DNA from: Erysipelotrichaceae bacterium
Lineage (GTDB): Bacteria; Bacillota_I; Bacilli_A; RFN20; CAG-826
Direction of reading: 5' to 3'
Length of the DNA: 38,973 nt
Assembly (NCBI GenBank): GCA_012744375.1
Contig: JAAYCD010000054.1
Coordinates: forward strand, 1 to 38,973
A program made the translations under genes and the position numbers. The notes below the pieces were generated by a model. The model was not told the origin of the DNA. It saw nothing but the letters and a program-made list of their open reading frames with translations, and ran no database searches. Position 1 is the first letter of the stretch. The number at the start of each line of letters is the position of its first letter. Of this stretch, positions 1-9,271 are shown piece after piece.

Positions 1-812
1 ACTTCGTGATTAATATCATGTGACAAAAAGGGGAATAATCTTTCTTGATCAATGAATCTCAAGGTCGCACTCTCATAGTTAAAAGGAATAAGACTATAGT
101 AAGCAAACTTTAAGTTACCTAAATTTAAGCGATAATAATAATCGACGTCTAAATAGTCACTAAAAGAGGTAAAATCTAGTCTTTCATTAATACCGAACAA
201 GGAAATCCCGTCGGCAAAAAAGGCGAAGTTTTCACTTGAAAATATTCCGTTTTTCAACGTTTGAAAATTGATAAATTGTGTTTGAGGGAAATTAAAATTT
301 ATCGTTGGATACGATTTAAGTATTGTCGAATTTGCATCATAAATTTCAAAAGTCATCCCAAGACCTTGGGTGGTCATTAAATTACTTATTGGAACCTTAA
401 ATGTCACACTTTGCAAAGTTCCAGAAGTATAATGATGGGAATTTTGTGTACTTGAATAAACTTGCCCGCTGTTATTGCTTAGGCGCAATCTTTCTCTTAT
501 ATTTTGACTTTGAAAATAATAACGATATTGGAAAGTAATATAGTAATCTGGGTCGCCGTATTTAAACGGTCCATATATTATTCCATTAGTAGCGATGTAT
601 TCGCTTGGAGTCTGAGCGCTTGAAGTAACGGATGTACTAGAAGATGACTTCGATGAAGATAAACTGGACATTGAAAAAGTGGAACTTGGCGGCGGTAAAC
701 TTGGCAACGATGGACTGGGATTATTGGGATCAACCGGCGTAATATCTCTTGCTTGCACCACCGCAATATTTGGCAAAATAAAAGCTAGTAAAATCATCGG
801 AAGTTTAGACAC
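1..812 (-). CDS. Secreted/surface protein, C-terminus cut by window edge
   Basis: The frame is open from a GTG at 810-812 to the left edge of the window, about 270 residues without a stop. A strong GGAGGT site lies at 821-826, 8 bases before the GTG. The first 21 residues look like a short signal peptide (hydrophobic LLAFIL core, ending VQA before RD). Residues about 24-68 form a low-complexity Pro/Ser linker, as in exported proteins that span a cell wall. The rest is rich in Tyr, Phe, Asn and Ser, suggesting beta-structure. The GTG lies inside the end of the upstream HTH gene (8-base overlap), so the two are probably translationally coupled. I recognise no family; function is unknown. Confidence 0.7.
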   Translation of the reverse strand, partial: MSKLPMILLAFILPNIAVVQARDITPVDPNNPSPSLPSLPPPSSTFSMSSLSSSKSSSSTSVTSSAQTPSEYIATNGIIYGPFKYGDPDYYITFQYRYYFQSQNIRERLRLSNNSGQVYSSTQNSHHYTSGTLQSVTFKVPISNLMTTQGLGMTFEIYDANSTILKSYPTINFNFPQTQFINFQTLKNGIFSSENFAFFADGISLFGINERLDFTSFSDYLDVDYYYRLNLGNLKFAYYSLIPFNYESATLRFIDQERLFPFLSHDINHE

Positions 813-1161
813 GATAAAACACCTCCAAAAAACGCAGCATCGCTTGCTTTTTATAGCGATAGAAACTCGACGTTGAGTATATGGATTTCCACCAGCCATC
901 ATAACCTTGGAAGAAAAACTCGTTATTGATAATACTGCGGTCTCTTTCGTTGAGTGACTCAAAGGCAGATATGACTTTAGTAAGATAAATTTGACAAGCT
1001 AAATTACTTGTTTGCTCTATTTGATTACTCAATAAATTTTCGGTTCTCAATTGGGCTATTTTGCGCGCCAAAAAATAGCGCCTTGCAACGCGTTCAGCCA
1101 ATTCACTCAATTGCTTGAAACTTACTTCTGACAGCGTCATTTTTTTGCTCCTACTTAGCAA
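805..1161 (-). CDS. Small sigma-region-4-like HTH protein
   Basis: A 118-residue, mostly helical protein. The C-terminal half has a sigma/ArpU-like pattern: LNERDRSIINNEFF (about 71-84), then WWKSIYSTSSFYRYKKQAML (about 89-108), which resembles the recognition helix of sigma region 4. No region-2 domain is present, so it is not a full sigma factor. It recalls the small MG284/MPN403-type proteins of mollicutes, but that link is from memory. It precedes and overlaps the secreted-protein gene and could regulate or simply accompany it. The ATG at 1159 is poorly supported by an SD site; an internal Met at residue 8 is an alternative start. Confidence 0.6.
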   Translation of the reverse strand: MLSRSKKMTLSEVSFKQLSELAERVARRYFLARKIAQLRTENLLSNQIEQTSNLACQIYLTKVISAFESLNERDRSIINNEFFFQGYDGWWKSIYSTSSFYRYKKQAMLRFLEVFYRV

Positions 1162-1245
1162 ATAGGTTACACTTTCTGATTTTGTCCAAAGAAATAATAA
1201 TTTTGTGTTATTTTATATCATTTTGTACTGGCGTTATGTTAGTGA

Positions 1246-1274
1246 TTGACTGTAATATGGAAAATAGCGATTAT
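1246..1274 (+). promoter_or_regulatory. Possible promoter for the guanylate-kinase-like gene
   Basis: TTGACT (1246-1251) and GATTAT (1269-1274) are separated by 17 bases. The -10 matches consensus at only 4 of 6 positions. It lies about 50 bases before the start codon at 1324, in the gap between divergent genes. Confidence 0.35.
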
Positions 1275-1323
1275 CGATACTGTTTTATCAAAAATAGTTT
1301 AATATTAATAAAAGGACCCAGAT

Positions 1324-1872
1324 ATGATAGTACTTAGCGGGGCTAGTGCTTCCGGCAAAACAGAAGCGGCCAAAATGTTGATGACAAAATATGGCATAAA
1401 ACGTGCCATTACCACTACTACCCGACCAATGAGAAGTCAGGAAGTCGATGGCAGAGATTATTTCTTCGTGAGCAAAGAAACTTTTGAGAAATTAATTGCA
1501 GATGGCGCTTTTGTGGAATACACGATTTATAATGGTAATTATTATGGTTCTACCAAAAACCAAATTGCTGATAATCGATCGGTAGTTATCGATTTAGAAG
1601 GTTTAAAATCATATACGCAATTTAATGACAAAAGAATCGTCACTTTTTATTTATCTGCTTCTGAAGAACTTTGTTATAAACGTATGTTAGAAAGAGGCGA
1701 CACAGTAGAAGACGCCCAAAGAAGAATTGCCAATGACCGCAAACTATTTGCGAGAAATCGCATTCCAAAAGTTGACTATATTATTGATTCTGGAAGCAAG
1801 TCGATTGAAGAGGTCGCCGATGAAGTGTATCGTCTATATAACGAACACCTCAAAGCAAAGCATCAGTCTTAA
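1324..1872 (+). CDS. Guanylate kinase-like protein
   Basis: A 182-residue P-loop kinase of the guanylate kinase family, which phosphorylates GMP to GDP with ATP. Visible features: the P-loop GASASGKT (residues 6-13) at the very N-terminus, a GMP-binding block TTTTRPMRSQEVDGRDYFF (about 30-48), and FVEYTIYNGNYYGSTK (about 62-77), which matches the family's Glu-Tyr and YYG segment. The lid RMLERGDTVEDAQRRI is also present. It is shorter than usual (about 200-207 residues), and the P-loop differs from the common GPSGVGKGT form, so it may be a second, divergent paralogue rather than the housekeeping Gmk. An AAAGGA site precedes the ATG. Its 3' end overlaps the convergent hflX by 4 bases. Confidence 0.8.
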   Translation: MIVLSGASASGKTEAAKMLMTKYGIKRAITTTTRPMRSQEVDGRDYFFVSKETFEKLIADGAFVEYTIYNGNYYGSTKNQIADNRSVVIDLEGLKSYTQFNDKRIVTFYLSASEELCYKRMLERGDTVEDAQRRIANDRKLFARNRIPKVDYIIDSGSKSIEEVADEVYRLYNEHLKAKHQS

Positions 1873-3134
1873 TTAAGATTTTTATATTTGTAGGCGAAAG
1901 CTGGATTGAGAAGGACATCATATGTGATGCCTTTTTCTTTAGGAATATAACTAAGTACATAGTTTTCTTTGCTAAATGTGGAAAAGTCAATTTCATAAGG
2001 TAAGGTAATTTTCACTCTTTGCCAATTTTTTGTAACCATTAAAAGCATAAATTTCAAAGTTTCTATTACATCACTTTCTTCAAGCAAAGAAACAATGATT
2101 TCGTTTTCTTTCGGCAAGAAAGGAAGTGGACCAGGAATTAAATCAAACTTATTATAAATATTGACCATTGGAATTTGATCAGCACCCAATTCTTTAATAA
2201 TCGCTTGCGTGGTTTTAATTTCTTCCTCCATAAATGGATCAGATATATCAACGACTTGCACTAATAAGTCTGCTTCTTTGATTTCTTCTAATGTCGAACG
2301 GAAGGCGTCGACCAAATAAATAGGCAAATCAGAGATAAAACCTACTGTATCGGTCATAAAGAAGGTCGGATAGCCATAGATCGATATTGCCCGAGTTGAC
2401 GTCTCTAACGTCGCAAAAAGGGCATTTTTCTCTAGGACGGTTTTCTCTTCTTTACTCATTTTCACCAAACGATTTAAAAGTGTCGATTTACCGGCATTGG
2501 TGTAACCCACGATACAAATCTTAGGAATCGGATTATTTATTCTCTTGCTACGGGAATTGCGACGCGAAAGCTTAATGGCGTTAAGCTCTTTCTTCTTTTG
2601 ATTAATTGCGGTGGCAATTTGTCTTCTTGATAACTCAATTTGCTTTTCGCCTTTACCTTTGTTATGACCAGAGCCACTTGTGACTTGGGCATATTCTGCT
2701 TTTTCATCAATTAGATGATTTTGTAGATATGATAATCTAGCGATTTCGACTTGGAGCTTCGCTTCTTTAGTGCGTGCATTTTTTTCAAAAATGTCTAAAA
2801 TAACAAAAGTGCGATCGATAACTTCTAAATTAGTTATACTTTCAATATTCTTTTTTTGTAATCCTGATAATTCAAAATTACAAGCAATTAGCTCGATTTT
2901 GTTCTCGGGATGATTTTCATTATAGTTGAAACAGTAATAAGCGATTTCTTCTAATTTACCTTTGCCAATATATGTGCTTTTTTCAATGGCTTCAATATCT
3001 TGAGAAAAGAAAGAAATGACATCGAGGTTAACTTCTTTTAAAAGCATAACAAACTCATTTTGCGCATGATTCAAAATAAGGGAATTGCTTTTACCAGTGG
3101 AAATAACCAAGACTCTTTTTGGAGTTAAATCCAT
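1869..3134 (-). CDS. hflX: Ribosome-associated GTPase HflX
   Basis: A 421-residue GTPase of the HflX family, which binds the large ribosomal subunit and splits stalled or hibernating 70S ribosomes. The N-terminal ND1 domain (about 1-140) is followed by a family loop ending KGKGEKQIELSRR (about 158-170), corresponding to the Gly-rich GPGETQLE segment, and a Lys/Arg-rich helical linker. The G domain shows G1 GYTNAGKS (210-217), G3 DTVGF (262-266) and G4 NKFD (328-331). Length is normal. The gene is 5 bases downstream of the DUF21/CBS gene and probably shares its transcript. It ends convergent with, and 4 bases inside, the guanylate-kinase-like gene. Confidence 0.95.
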   Translation of the reverse strand: MDLTPKRVLVISTGKSNSLILNHAQNEFVMLLKEVNLDVISFFSQDIEAIEKSTYIGKGKLEEIAYYCFNYNENHPENKIELIACNFELSGLQKKNIESITNLEVIDRTFVILDIFEKNARTKEAKLQVEIARLSYLQNHLIDEKAEYAQVTSGSGHNKGKGEKQIELSRRQIATAINQKKKELNAIKLSRRNSRSKRINNPIPKICIVGYTNAGKSTLLNRLVKMSKEEKTVLEKNALFATLETSTRAISIYGYPTFFMTDTVGFISDLPIYLVDAFRSTLEEIKEADLLVQVVDISDPFMEEEIKTTQAIIKELGADQIPMVNIYNKFDLIPGPLPFLPKENEIIVSLLEESDVIETLKFMLLMVTKNWQRVKITLPYEIDFSTFSKENYVLSYIPKEKGITYDVLLNPAFAYKYKNLN

Positions 3135-3139
3135 AAACC

Positions 3140-4414
3140 CTACCTTTCTTCTTCATTATATGTTAAATCTGTCACCATTAATCTTTTGACGGTAAATTCA
3201 TCTGCTTCCAAAACCTTAAAATGATAGTGGGCGAATTCAAATTCATCGCCAGGCTTAGCAAAACGATCCAATATGTCCTGACAAAAACCACCAACAGTAG
3301 TATAGTCAGTATCTACCTCGTCATCATCATAATCAATATATTCAAAGAAGTCTTCAATGTTCATTGTTCCATCAACAATATATACACCATTGCCTTTGGT
3401 GACATATTGTTCTTCAATTTCATCGTCCTCATCGAAAATATCACCGACAATTTCTTCTAATAAGTCTTCCATGGTGACAATACCTTCGGTACCACCATAT
3501 TCATCTTTAACTATAGCAATATGAATTTTACTTGTTTTAAATTCATTTAATAAGTCCAAAATTTGATGGTTTCTTGGGACGACAAGCGGTTTATAACAAA
3601 GCGACAAAATGTCGATATCTTTTTCATTTGCTAAAAGTTTTTTTGCTAAAGCTTTGACTGGTAATATACCGACAATATCATCAATTGTGTCTTCATAAAC
3701 TGGAATACGAGAATGTTTAAAGAAATCTTTATCTTTGATTAATTCATGAATATCATCATCAACGGCAATTGCAAAAACATCGACGCGAGGAGTCATAATT
3801 TCAAAGGCCGCAATATCATCTAAATCAATCGCTTCTCTTAATAAGTTGGCTTCTTTTTCTTTCAAGATGCCTTCTTCTTCAATGACGTTAACCATTTCAT
3901 CTAAAACATCAACATCGATTTCTTCTTCTTCTTTAGCTTTTTTGGCAAACAATTTTCCAAAAAGTTTAAATGCTTGCGCAATCGGCCAAACAAAGATGTA
4001 AAAAACATATTTGACGACTGTTACAGGGTAAGCAAAATAAATAGCTAAAGAATAGTTGAACCTTTTGGCAAAAGCTTTTGGCAAAAATTCACAAAAAATA
4101 ATTATAAATATAGTAAAACACAATGTGGCAATAACGGTGCCGTAATGAACATTGCTTGCTTCTAAAGACAAGCCGATAAAGGTGACGAGAGAGGAAGCAA
4201 AGATGTTGACGATATTATTACCAAGCAAAATGGCCGAAATTGGCAAATCATAATCTTCCACAATTTTTAACGCGGCCCTAGCCCGTTTTTCTTTTTTGCC
4301 TTTTTCTCTAGTCAGGCGATCTTTATCGACAGTAGAAAAAACCATGTCTGCACCAGATAAAAACATAGAAAAGAGTGAACAAACAGCAATAATCAACCAA
4401 TAATACCACTGCAT
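3140..4414 (-). CDS. DUF21/CBS/CorC_HlyC membrane protein (CNNM family)
   Basis: A 424-residue protein of the CNNM/CorC (hemolysin C-like) family, thought to export or regulate Mg2+ and other divalent cations at the membrane. The DUF21 membrane domain covers about 1-170, with hydrophobic segments at about 4-22, 60-80, 90-112 and 125-150. A CBS pair follows (about 200-325; IMTPRVDVFAIAVDD and DEYGGTEGIVTMEDLLEEIVG are typical). A C-terminal CorC_HlyC domain occupies about 345-424. Acidic clusters (EEEEIDVDVLDE, DEDDEIEE) sit at the domain joints. It starts 2 bases after the stop of a shorter paralogue, so the pair is co-transcribed and probably arose by duplication. Confidence 0.9.
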   Translation of the reverse strand: MQWYYWLIIAVCSLFSMFLSGADMVFSTVDKDRLTREKGKKEKRARAALKIVEDYDLPISAILLGNNIVNIFASSLVTFIGLSLEASNVHYGTVIATLCFTIFIIIFCEFLPKAFAKRFNYSLAIYFAYPVTVVKYVFYIFVWPIAQAFKLFGKLFAKKAKEEEEIDVDVLDEMVNVIEEEGILKEKEANLLREAIDLDDIAAFEIMTPRVDVFAIAVDDDIHELIKDKDFFKHSRIPVYEDTIDDIVGILPVKALAKKLLANEKDIDILSLCYKPLVVPRNHQILDLLNEFKTSKIHIAIVKDEYGGTEGIVTMEDLLEEIVGDIFDEDDEIEEQYVTKGNGVYIVDGTMNIEDFFEYIDYDDDEVDTDYTTVGGFCQDILDRFAKPGDEFEFAHYHFKVLEADEFTVKRLMVTDLTYNEEER

Positions 4415-4416
4415 AA

Positions 4417-5433
4417 TTATTTGCCTTCCTTTACATGACTTGGTTCAGAAATATCTTCAACAAGTTCTTCCAAAACGTCATCCATAGTAACCATTCCGAG
4501 TATTTTATTATCTTTGTTTCTCACAATAGCAATATGCGTGTGGTGTCTTTTAAAACCGGTGAATAAATCATCAATCATAATATCAGGAGAAACGAAATAT
4601 GGTTTCTGCAATACTTTACGAATAGAAACAGTTGGATCATTTAAATAAGCACTAAAATAAGATTTTAAATGCAAAACTCCAATCACATTATCAAAATTGC
4701 CATCATAAACAGGAATGCGAGAATAATTAGTTTTTAAAATAATCTCGTGTAGTTCTTCTTTTGTCAGATTTTTTATGTTAAGGGCGAAAATCTTATTTCT
4801 CGGTGTTAACACTTCTTGTACGTTGGTGTCGGCAAATTCTAATACTGATTGAATAATGTCGACTTGTTCTTCGTCTATTACGCCTTCTTCTGAAACCTTT
4901 TCAACGATGCTTTCGAAGTCTTCTTCATTAAAAGCTGTTTCTTCTTTAACTTTGAATATCTTTTCGATAGTTTTTGCCATTAAATCAAAAATTAAAGTGA
5001 TTGGGTAAAGTAACAACATTAAAAAATATATTGGATAAACAAGTATTTTTGACAATGTGTCTGGAATACTCCTTGCGATAGTTTTTGGGAACGCGTCGCC
5101 GAAGATATAAAGTATAAAAGTAATCAAAACTGAAGAAATTATTGAAACAGTTTCATTAGAAACACCTGTTGATTTAAACAAATTATAAAAAGAAACTGTC
5201 GAGACAGCACTGGCGATGATAGCGACTATATTATTGCCAATTAAAACGGCGATGAGGGCACGGTCATATTTTTCGCGTACTTTTAACACCAGTTTGGCGG
5301 TTTTATTACCTTCGTCTGCTTCAACTTGCATTTTGAAGCGATTTACTGACGCAAGAGCGGTTTCACTAGCTGAACAGAAAAAACTTGTGAGGACACAAAT
5401 GATGATGATCGTCCACGACAGAGGCACTTCCAT
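4417..5433 (-). CDS. DUF21/CBS membrane protein, paralogue lacking the CorC_HlyC domain
   Basis: A 338-residue paralogue of the downstream gene. It keeps the N-terminal DUF21 membrane domain (about 1-165; SCSASETALASVNRFK is a family signature) and two CBS motifs (about 195-325; VLTPRNKIFAL, ILGMVTMDDVLEELVEDI). It stops soon after the second CBS motif, so the C-terminal CorC_HlyC domain of its neighbour is absent. Tandem long and short DUF21 proteins could form a hetero-oligomeric transporter; this is inference. An AAGGAAGTGG purine run lies upstream of the ATG at 5433. Confidence 0.88.
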   Translation of the reverse strand: MEVPLSWTIIIICVLTSFFCSASETALASVNRFKMQVEADEGNKTAKLVLKVREKYDRALIAVLIGNNIVAIIASAVSTVSFYNLFKSTGVSNETVSIISSVLITFILYIFGDAFPKTIARSIPDTLSKILVYPIYFLMLLLYPITLIFDLMAKTIEKIFKVKEETAFNEEDFESIVEKVSEEGVIDEEQVDIIQSVLEFADTNVQEVLTPRNKIFALNIKNLTKEELHEIILKTNYSRIPVYDGNFDNVIGVLHLKSYFSAYLNDPTVSIRKVLQKPYFVSPDIMIDDLFTGFKRHHTHIAIVRNKDNKILGMVTMDDVLEELVEDISEPSHVKEGK

Positions 5434-5531
5434 TTAACCAACCACTTCCTTTCTTTTTGTCAGCGTATAATAAAATACCATATTATTATAATAATTCCAA
5501 TAATTATATGATGATTTTTAATGATTTTGGC

Positions 5532-7139
5532 TTATAAATGCGCGAATTTTTGACCACCTTTTCCATTGAAATAACGCACAATCAAAGCAGTTATTCCAAT
5601 AAAAACCAAGATGAAAATTCCAAGCAAAAGCGCCACAGGAAAACCAAATAAATAATTCAAAAGAATATATAAACCGACAAATAGAGCCGATAAAGCCCAA
5701 CCGCCAAAAATGGCAATCATCACTGGCGCGCTTTGTTTAATTGGAGTCATTTCGTTAGTCCATGTTAAATTGACAAAACTTAAGCTTAAGAATACGGATG
5801 CATAAGCGAAGAAAATTACATAAATCATGGACAATACGCACACCAAAACTTTATCTAGGATTGATCCTTCAATTAAGGCTACGAGTGAAATGGAGGTAAA
5901 TAAAATTGGCGGGAGAGTCAAAATAATTTGCACCCACGCTTTAGCATGCAAAACGTATTTTGGTTTTACAGGCAATGATTGGTATACCCAAATATGGCGT
6001 CCTTCTAATGAAACAGATGGCGCGGCAGTATCATTCATCGCCGAAAAAGAAAACATAATAGCGCACGCAATAATGATAAATAATCCATCAAAACCAGCGC
6101 TCATTTCATTTTGCATTAATTCAAGTAATTCGGGCCCAAAAATTAAAGCCGCTATTCCCATTCCAGTAATGAAAATAGTTCCTAATCCGCAGTTGAGCAT
6201 ATAAAGCGCGCTAGAAAATAAGCGCCTAAATTCCTTAAACAAAACAGCGTGAAAAACGGAGCGACGTTTATATAATCTTTCTTTGTAGGCAATTTTTTTC
6301 TCACCATAATTTGCAGTAGCAATTTTAATAAAATTAAATGAAAGAATTGCCCACACTAATCCTGAAATGGCTAAGTTAATAACAAGAAAGACAGCAGTAA
6401 ACAGCCAATCGCCTTCGCCCATCTTACCAAACATGTAAAGTGGATATAAATATTGCTTAACGATATTCCCATATTGCAGTGCGTCTTCAACGAGTGTTTG
6501 TACAAACTGACTACCAAAAGTAAAAGCAACATAGTATAAAGCAATGCCGACAAGAGAAAGTAGAACTATGACAAAACTTTTGGTCTTAAAACGAATACTT
6601 ATTCTTGCTACAACCCAACCCAATGCACAGGAAAGAATTAATACAATCAAGGAAATAATAAAAACTAAAAGTAAGCCACAGATGAATCTACCGATGGTAA
6701 ATCCTGCAACGAACCAATATATGACAGTGGCAGGCAAGATGACTAATCCTGAATACATTAAACCTAGCAAATAAACATTTAATAAACGAGATACAATGAT
6801 ATATTTCACAGGAATTGGCATCGATAATAATAGGTCATTGTCTTTAGATAAATATAGACCGGCAAAAGTATTAAAAATACTACCAAAAGCGCCTAGTAAA
6901 ATGGCAATCATTGAAAAAATTAAAAAATATAACCATCCGACATCCTTTTCAACAAGTGGTCCAGCAAGGCCAAAGGCCATAAAACCAAACATCCCACCAA
7001 AGATGACTAGCATTAACAAAGCAAATAAACAGAAAAACAAAATGACTTCTTTTTTTGAGCGTTTGCGATTCTTCTTAAAATCGTAAAAGTAAGCTCTAAA
7101 TACTTCCATCAGTTGTTTTTTAAGTAGTACCTTAAGCAT
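5532..7139 (-). CDS. ABC transporter permease, large ABC-2-like
   Basis: A 535-residue polytopic protein with about 12 hydrophobic segments. The first lie near residues 33-58 and 67-90, and more occur throughout to the C-terminus. The N-terminus is basic (KNRKRSKKE). There is no ATP-binding motif. It resembles the large permease subunits that pair with a separate ATPase in Bacilli exporters; the substrate cannot be read from sequence. Its start overlaps the end of the upstream ATPase gene by 8 bases, showing translational coupling and a two-gene exporter. Confidence 0.85.
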   Translation of the reverse strand: MLKVLLKKQLMEVFRAYFYDFKKNRKRSKKEVILFFCLFALLMLVIFGGMFGFMAFGLAGPLVEKDVGWLYFLIFSMIAILLGAFGSIFNTFAGLYLSKDNDLLLSMPIPVKYIIVSRLLNVYLLGLMYSGLVILPATVIYWFVAGFTIGRFICGLLLVFIISLIVLILSCALGWVVARISIRFKTKSFVIVLLSLVGIALYYVAFTFGSQFVQTLVEDALQYGNIVKQYLYPLYMFGKMGEGDWLFTAVFLVINLAISGLVWAILSFNFIKIATANYGEKKIAYKERLYKRRSVFHAVLFKEFRRLFSSALYMLNCGLGTIFITGMGIAALIFGPELLELMQNEMSAGFDGLFIIIACAIMFSFSAMNDTAAPSVSLEGRHIWVYQSLPVKPKYVLHAKAWVQIILTLPPILFTSISLVALIEGSILDKVLVCVLSMIYVIFFAYASVFLSLSFVNLTWTNEMTPIKQSAPVMIAIFGGWALSALFVGLYILLNYLFGFPVALLLGIFILVFIGITALIVRYFNGKGGQKFAHL

Positions 7140-7845
7140 TATCTTCCTCCAATTCTAAGAAAACTTCTTCTAAGCTTTCATCACCTTTTACTTCTTCCAT
7201 GGTGCCTTCCTTGACTAAATAACCATTTTTAATAATAGCAACTTTATCACATAGTTTTTCTGCGACTTCAAGCACGTGAGTGGAGAAGAAAATTGCCCCA
7301 CCATTATCGCAATGTTCACGCATCAATTTTTTTAAAGTGTGCGAAGCTTTTGGATCTAGCCCAACAAATGGCTCGTCCATGATGATTAATCGGGGATTAT
7401 GAATTAATGCAGAAATAAGTGCTAATTTTTGTTTCATACCATGGGAATAGGTGGCGATTGGTTGCGCCAAACTAGCGGTTAGTTCGAACATATCACCGTA
7501 CTTTTTAATTGCTTCTTTTCTTTCTATTGACTTAATACCAAAAATATCAGCAATGAAATTTAAGTATTTAATACCTGTCATAAAATCATATAAATCTGGA
7601 TTATCGGGGATATATGCTAAATCTCTTTTACATTCAAGGGGATAATCGGTAATTGAACGACCATTAATTAAAATACGACCTTCATCAAAATTCAAAATAC
7701 CAACGATACTTTTTAAAGTAGTAGTTTTTCCTGCCCCATTATGGCCAATAAAACCATAGATTTCACCTGGCTTAATATGGATGCTCAGATTGTCAACTGC
7801 TTTCTTGTCCCCATACTTTTTGGTTAAATTTTCAATGACTAACAT
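7132..7845 (-). CDS. ABC transporter ATP-binding protein
   Basis: A 237-residue nucleotide-binding subunit. Walker A is GHNGAGKT (34-41), the signature loop is SHGMKQK (134-140, a degenerate LSGGQ as often seen in ABC-2 exporters), and Walker B is LIIMDE (153-158) followed by PFVGLDP and the H-loop STHVLEVAEKLCD. Length is typical of stand-alone ABC-2 ATPases. It is translationally coupled to the downstream permease by an 8-base overlap and starts 3 bases after the acetyltransferase gene, so GNAT, ATPase and permease are likely one transcript. Confidence 0.93.
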   Translation of the reverse strand: MLVIENLTKKYGDKKAVDNLSIHIKPGEIYGFIGHNGAGKTTTLKSIVGILNFDEGRILINGRSITDYPLECKRDLAYIPDNPDLYDFMTGIKYLNFIADIFGIKSIERKEAIKKYGDMFELTASLAQPIATYSHGMKQKLALISALIHNPRLIIMDEPFVGLDPKASHTLKKLMREHCDNGGAIFFSTHVLEVAEKLCDKVAIIKNGYLVKEGTMEEVKGDESLEEVFLELEEDNA

Positions 7846-7848
7846 AAA

Positions 7849-8367
7849 CTATTCTCCTTTTTCAATGGCGTAATATTTTGCTAAATGCTTTTCGCCTTTA
7901 TAATTAATTTCTTCTTCTTTTTCTAGCGGTATCATATGACATTTTTCCATCACTCTCTTGCTAGCGATATTTTCAACAAAATAGCCAGCAATAATGCGTT
8001 TATATCCGATGCGGAATAACTCATTTATCGCCATGGATAACGCTTCGGTCATATATCCTTTTCGGTGATAATGACTATTAATAACATAGCCTAATTCAAT
8101 CTCACCATCTTTTATATAAACATCATTAATGAAACCAATTAAAGTATCATCTAGGCAAATAGCATAAACAAAATGATGTTGACTGTGGCTATTTCCACAT
8201 AGTTTATTAAACAACATTTCCGCTTCTTTTTCATCATGAAAATCTGGAATCATGTACGTCTTTTTCACGATTTCATCAAAAAAGATTATTGTGACCGCTT
8301 GTTTATCGCTTTGTTTAAAATTTCTAAGAGTTAAGCGCTTAGAAGTAATCGATTCACTTTTAAGCAT
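7849..8367 (-). CDS. GNAT acetyltransferase, RimJ/RimL-like
   Basis: A 172-residue N-acetyltransferase. It opens with the RimJ/L-like strand SKRLTLRNFKQSD (about 9-21). The acetyl-CoA site region is IELGYVINSHYHRKGYMTEAL (about 110-130), where the Q/RxxGxG/A loop reads HYHRKGYMT. The C-terminal VENIASKRVMEKCHM motif (about 146-160) is the usual Asn-x-x-S-x-x-x-x-E-K feature. It would transfer an acetyl group to an amine of a small molecule or ribosomal protein; the target is unknown. Its start overlaps the methyltransferase end by 8 bases. Confidence 0.88.
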   Translation of the reverse strand: MLKSESITSKRLTLRNFKQSDKQAVTIIFFDEIVKKTYMIPDFHDEKEAEMLFNKLCGNSHSQHHFVYAICLDDTLIGFINDVYIKDGEIELGYVINSHYHRKGYMTEALSMAINELFRIGYKRIIAGYFVENIASKRVMEKCHMIPLEKEEEINYKGEKHLAKYYAIEKGE

Positions 8368-9076
8368 TATTTTTCTTCCTTAGATAAAATAAGCGTCTAG
8401 TTTCTTTTTGTTCGCCAGGCCAGGCGAAATATTCTAACCTTTCAATCACAAAATATTTTTCTATAATGGCGGTCCATTCTTCGTCGGTCAGACTTAATAG
8501 ACGCAATACACCATTGATATATATTTGGTTATCTACAACAGTTAATCCGCGTGTTTTTGCCGTTTCACGGTCCATATAAAAGTTCAAACTAATGATGGCA
8601 CACCCATCTTCTGTGAGCACTCTTCCTAAATTGCAAACAATTGTTTCTGCCATTGCTTGAGGCACGACATCAACGACGTTAGAACAAAAAATACCGTCAT
8701 AAGTGTTGGATGGTTGTTTTTCCAACCAATTTTCGTCAATTTGGTGAAGATGGATATTGTCTTGAACTTTGAAAGCGCGAGCATAATAACTCGTCATTTT
8801 GCATCCATTAGGAATTACTTCTACACTAGTGATGTTTTGTCCACCACTTTTAGCAATAATGATGCTTGCCCAGCCACTACCACATCCATAATCAAGTATG
8901 CATGCTTTTTTGCCTAACAACTCAGCAGCACCAAATAACTTTTGCGAAGGTGCCAAAGTTAGATAATCAACTTCAGCATCAACATCGGATTGTTCATCTG
9001 CTGGTTGCTCAAATTGATATGATTTATTCCAAAATTCAACCAGTGTTTGATAATCTTTCATGTTTTCTTTTTCCAT
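8360..9076 (-). CDS. Class I SAM-dependent methyltransferase
   Basis: A Rossmann-fold methyltransferase of about 238 residues. Motif I is ILDYGCGSGWASIIIAKSG, the acidic strand-2 end is SVEVIPNGCKMTSYY, and motif IV is YDGIFCSNVVDVVPQ. The substrate is unknown. The frame is open upstream to an ATG at 9094. I prefer the ATG at 9076 because TGGGGT lies 8 bases before it and nothing SD-like precedes 9094. It is the first gene of a probable operon with the acetyltransferase and ABC exporter. A perfect 16-base palindrome sits about 50 bases upstream of the start. Confidence 0.82.
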   Translation of the reverse strand: MEKENMKDYQTLVEFWNKSYQFEQPADEQSDVDAEVDYLTLAPSQKLFGAAELLGKKACILDYGCGSGWASIIIAKSGGQNITSVEVIPNGCKMTSYYARAFKVQDNIHLHQIDENWLEKQPSNTYDGIFCSNVVDVVPQAMAETIVCNLGRVLTEDGCAIISLNFYMDRETAKTRGLTVVDNQIYINGVLRLLSLTDEEWTAIIEKYFVIERLEYFAWPGEQKETRRLFYLRKKNNA

Positions 9077-9126
9077 ATCCATTACCCCAAACATTTTTTT
9101 GACTGATGTATGGTTCGAAGAAACTT

Positions 9127-9142
9127 GAACTTTAAAAAGTTC
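9127..9142. repeat. Perfect palindrome upstream of the methyltransferase operon
   Basis: GAACTTTAAAAAGTTC pairs perfectly with itself (7-base arms, 2-base centre). It lies about 50 bases before the start codon of the methyltransferase gene and has no T-run beside it. It looks more like a dimeric repressor site than a terminator. No regulator can be assigned. Confidence 0.4.
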
Positions 9143-9271
9143 TCATTAATCTAGTGACCTTATGGAAACTTTACAAAAAAATAGATAAATAATCAACAAA
9201 CAATAATTTTTTGTCGATAAATAGTAAACTTTTATTAGTATAGTGTTAATAAAACACGTCAATAGTCCATG

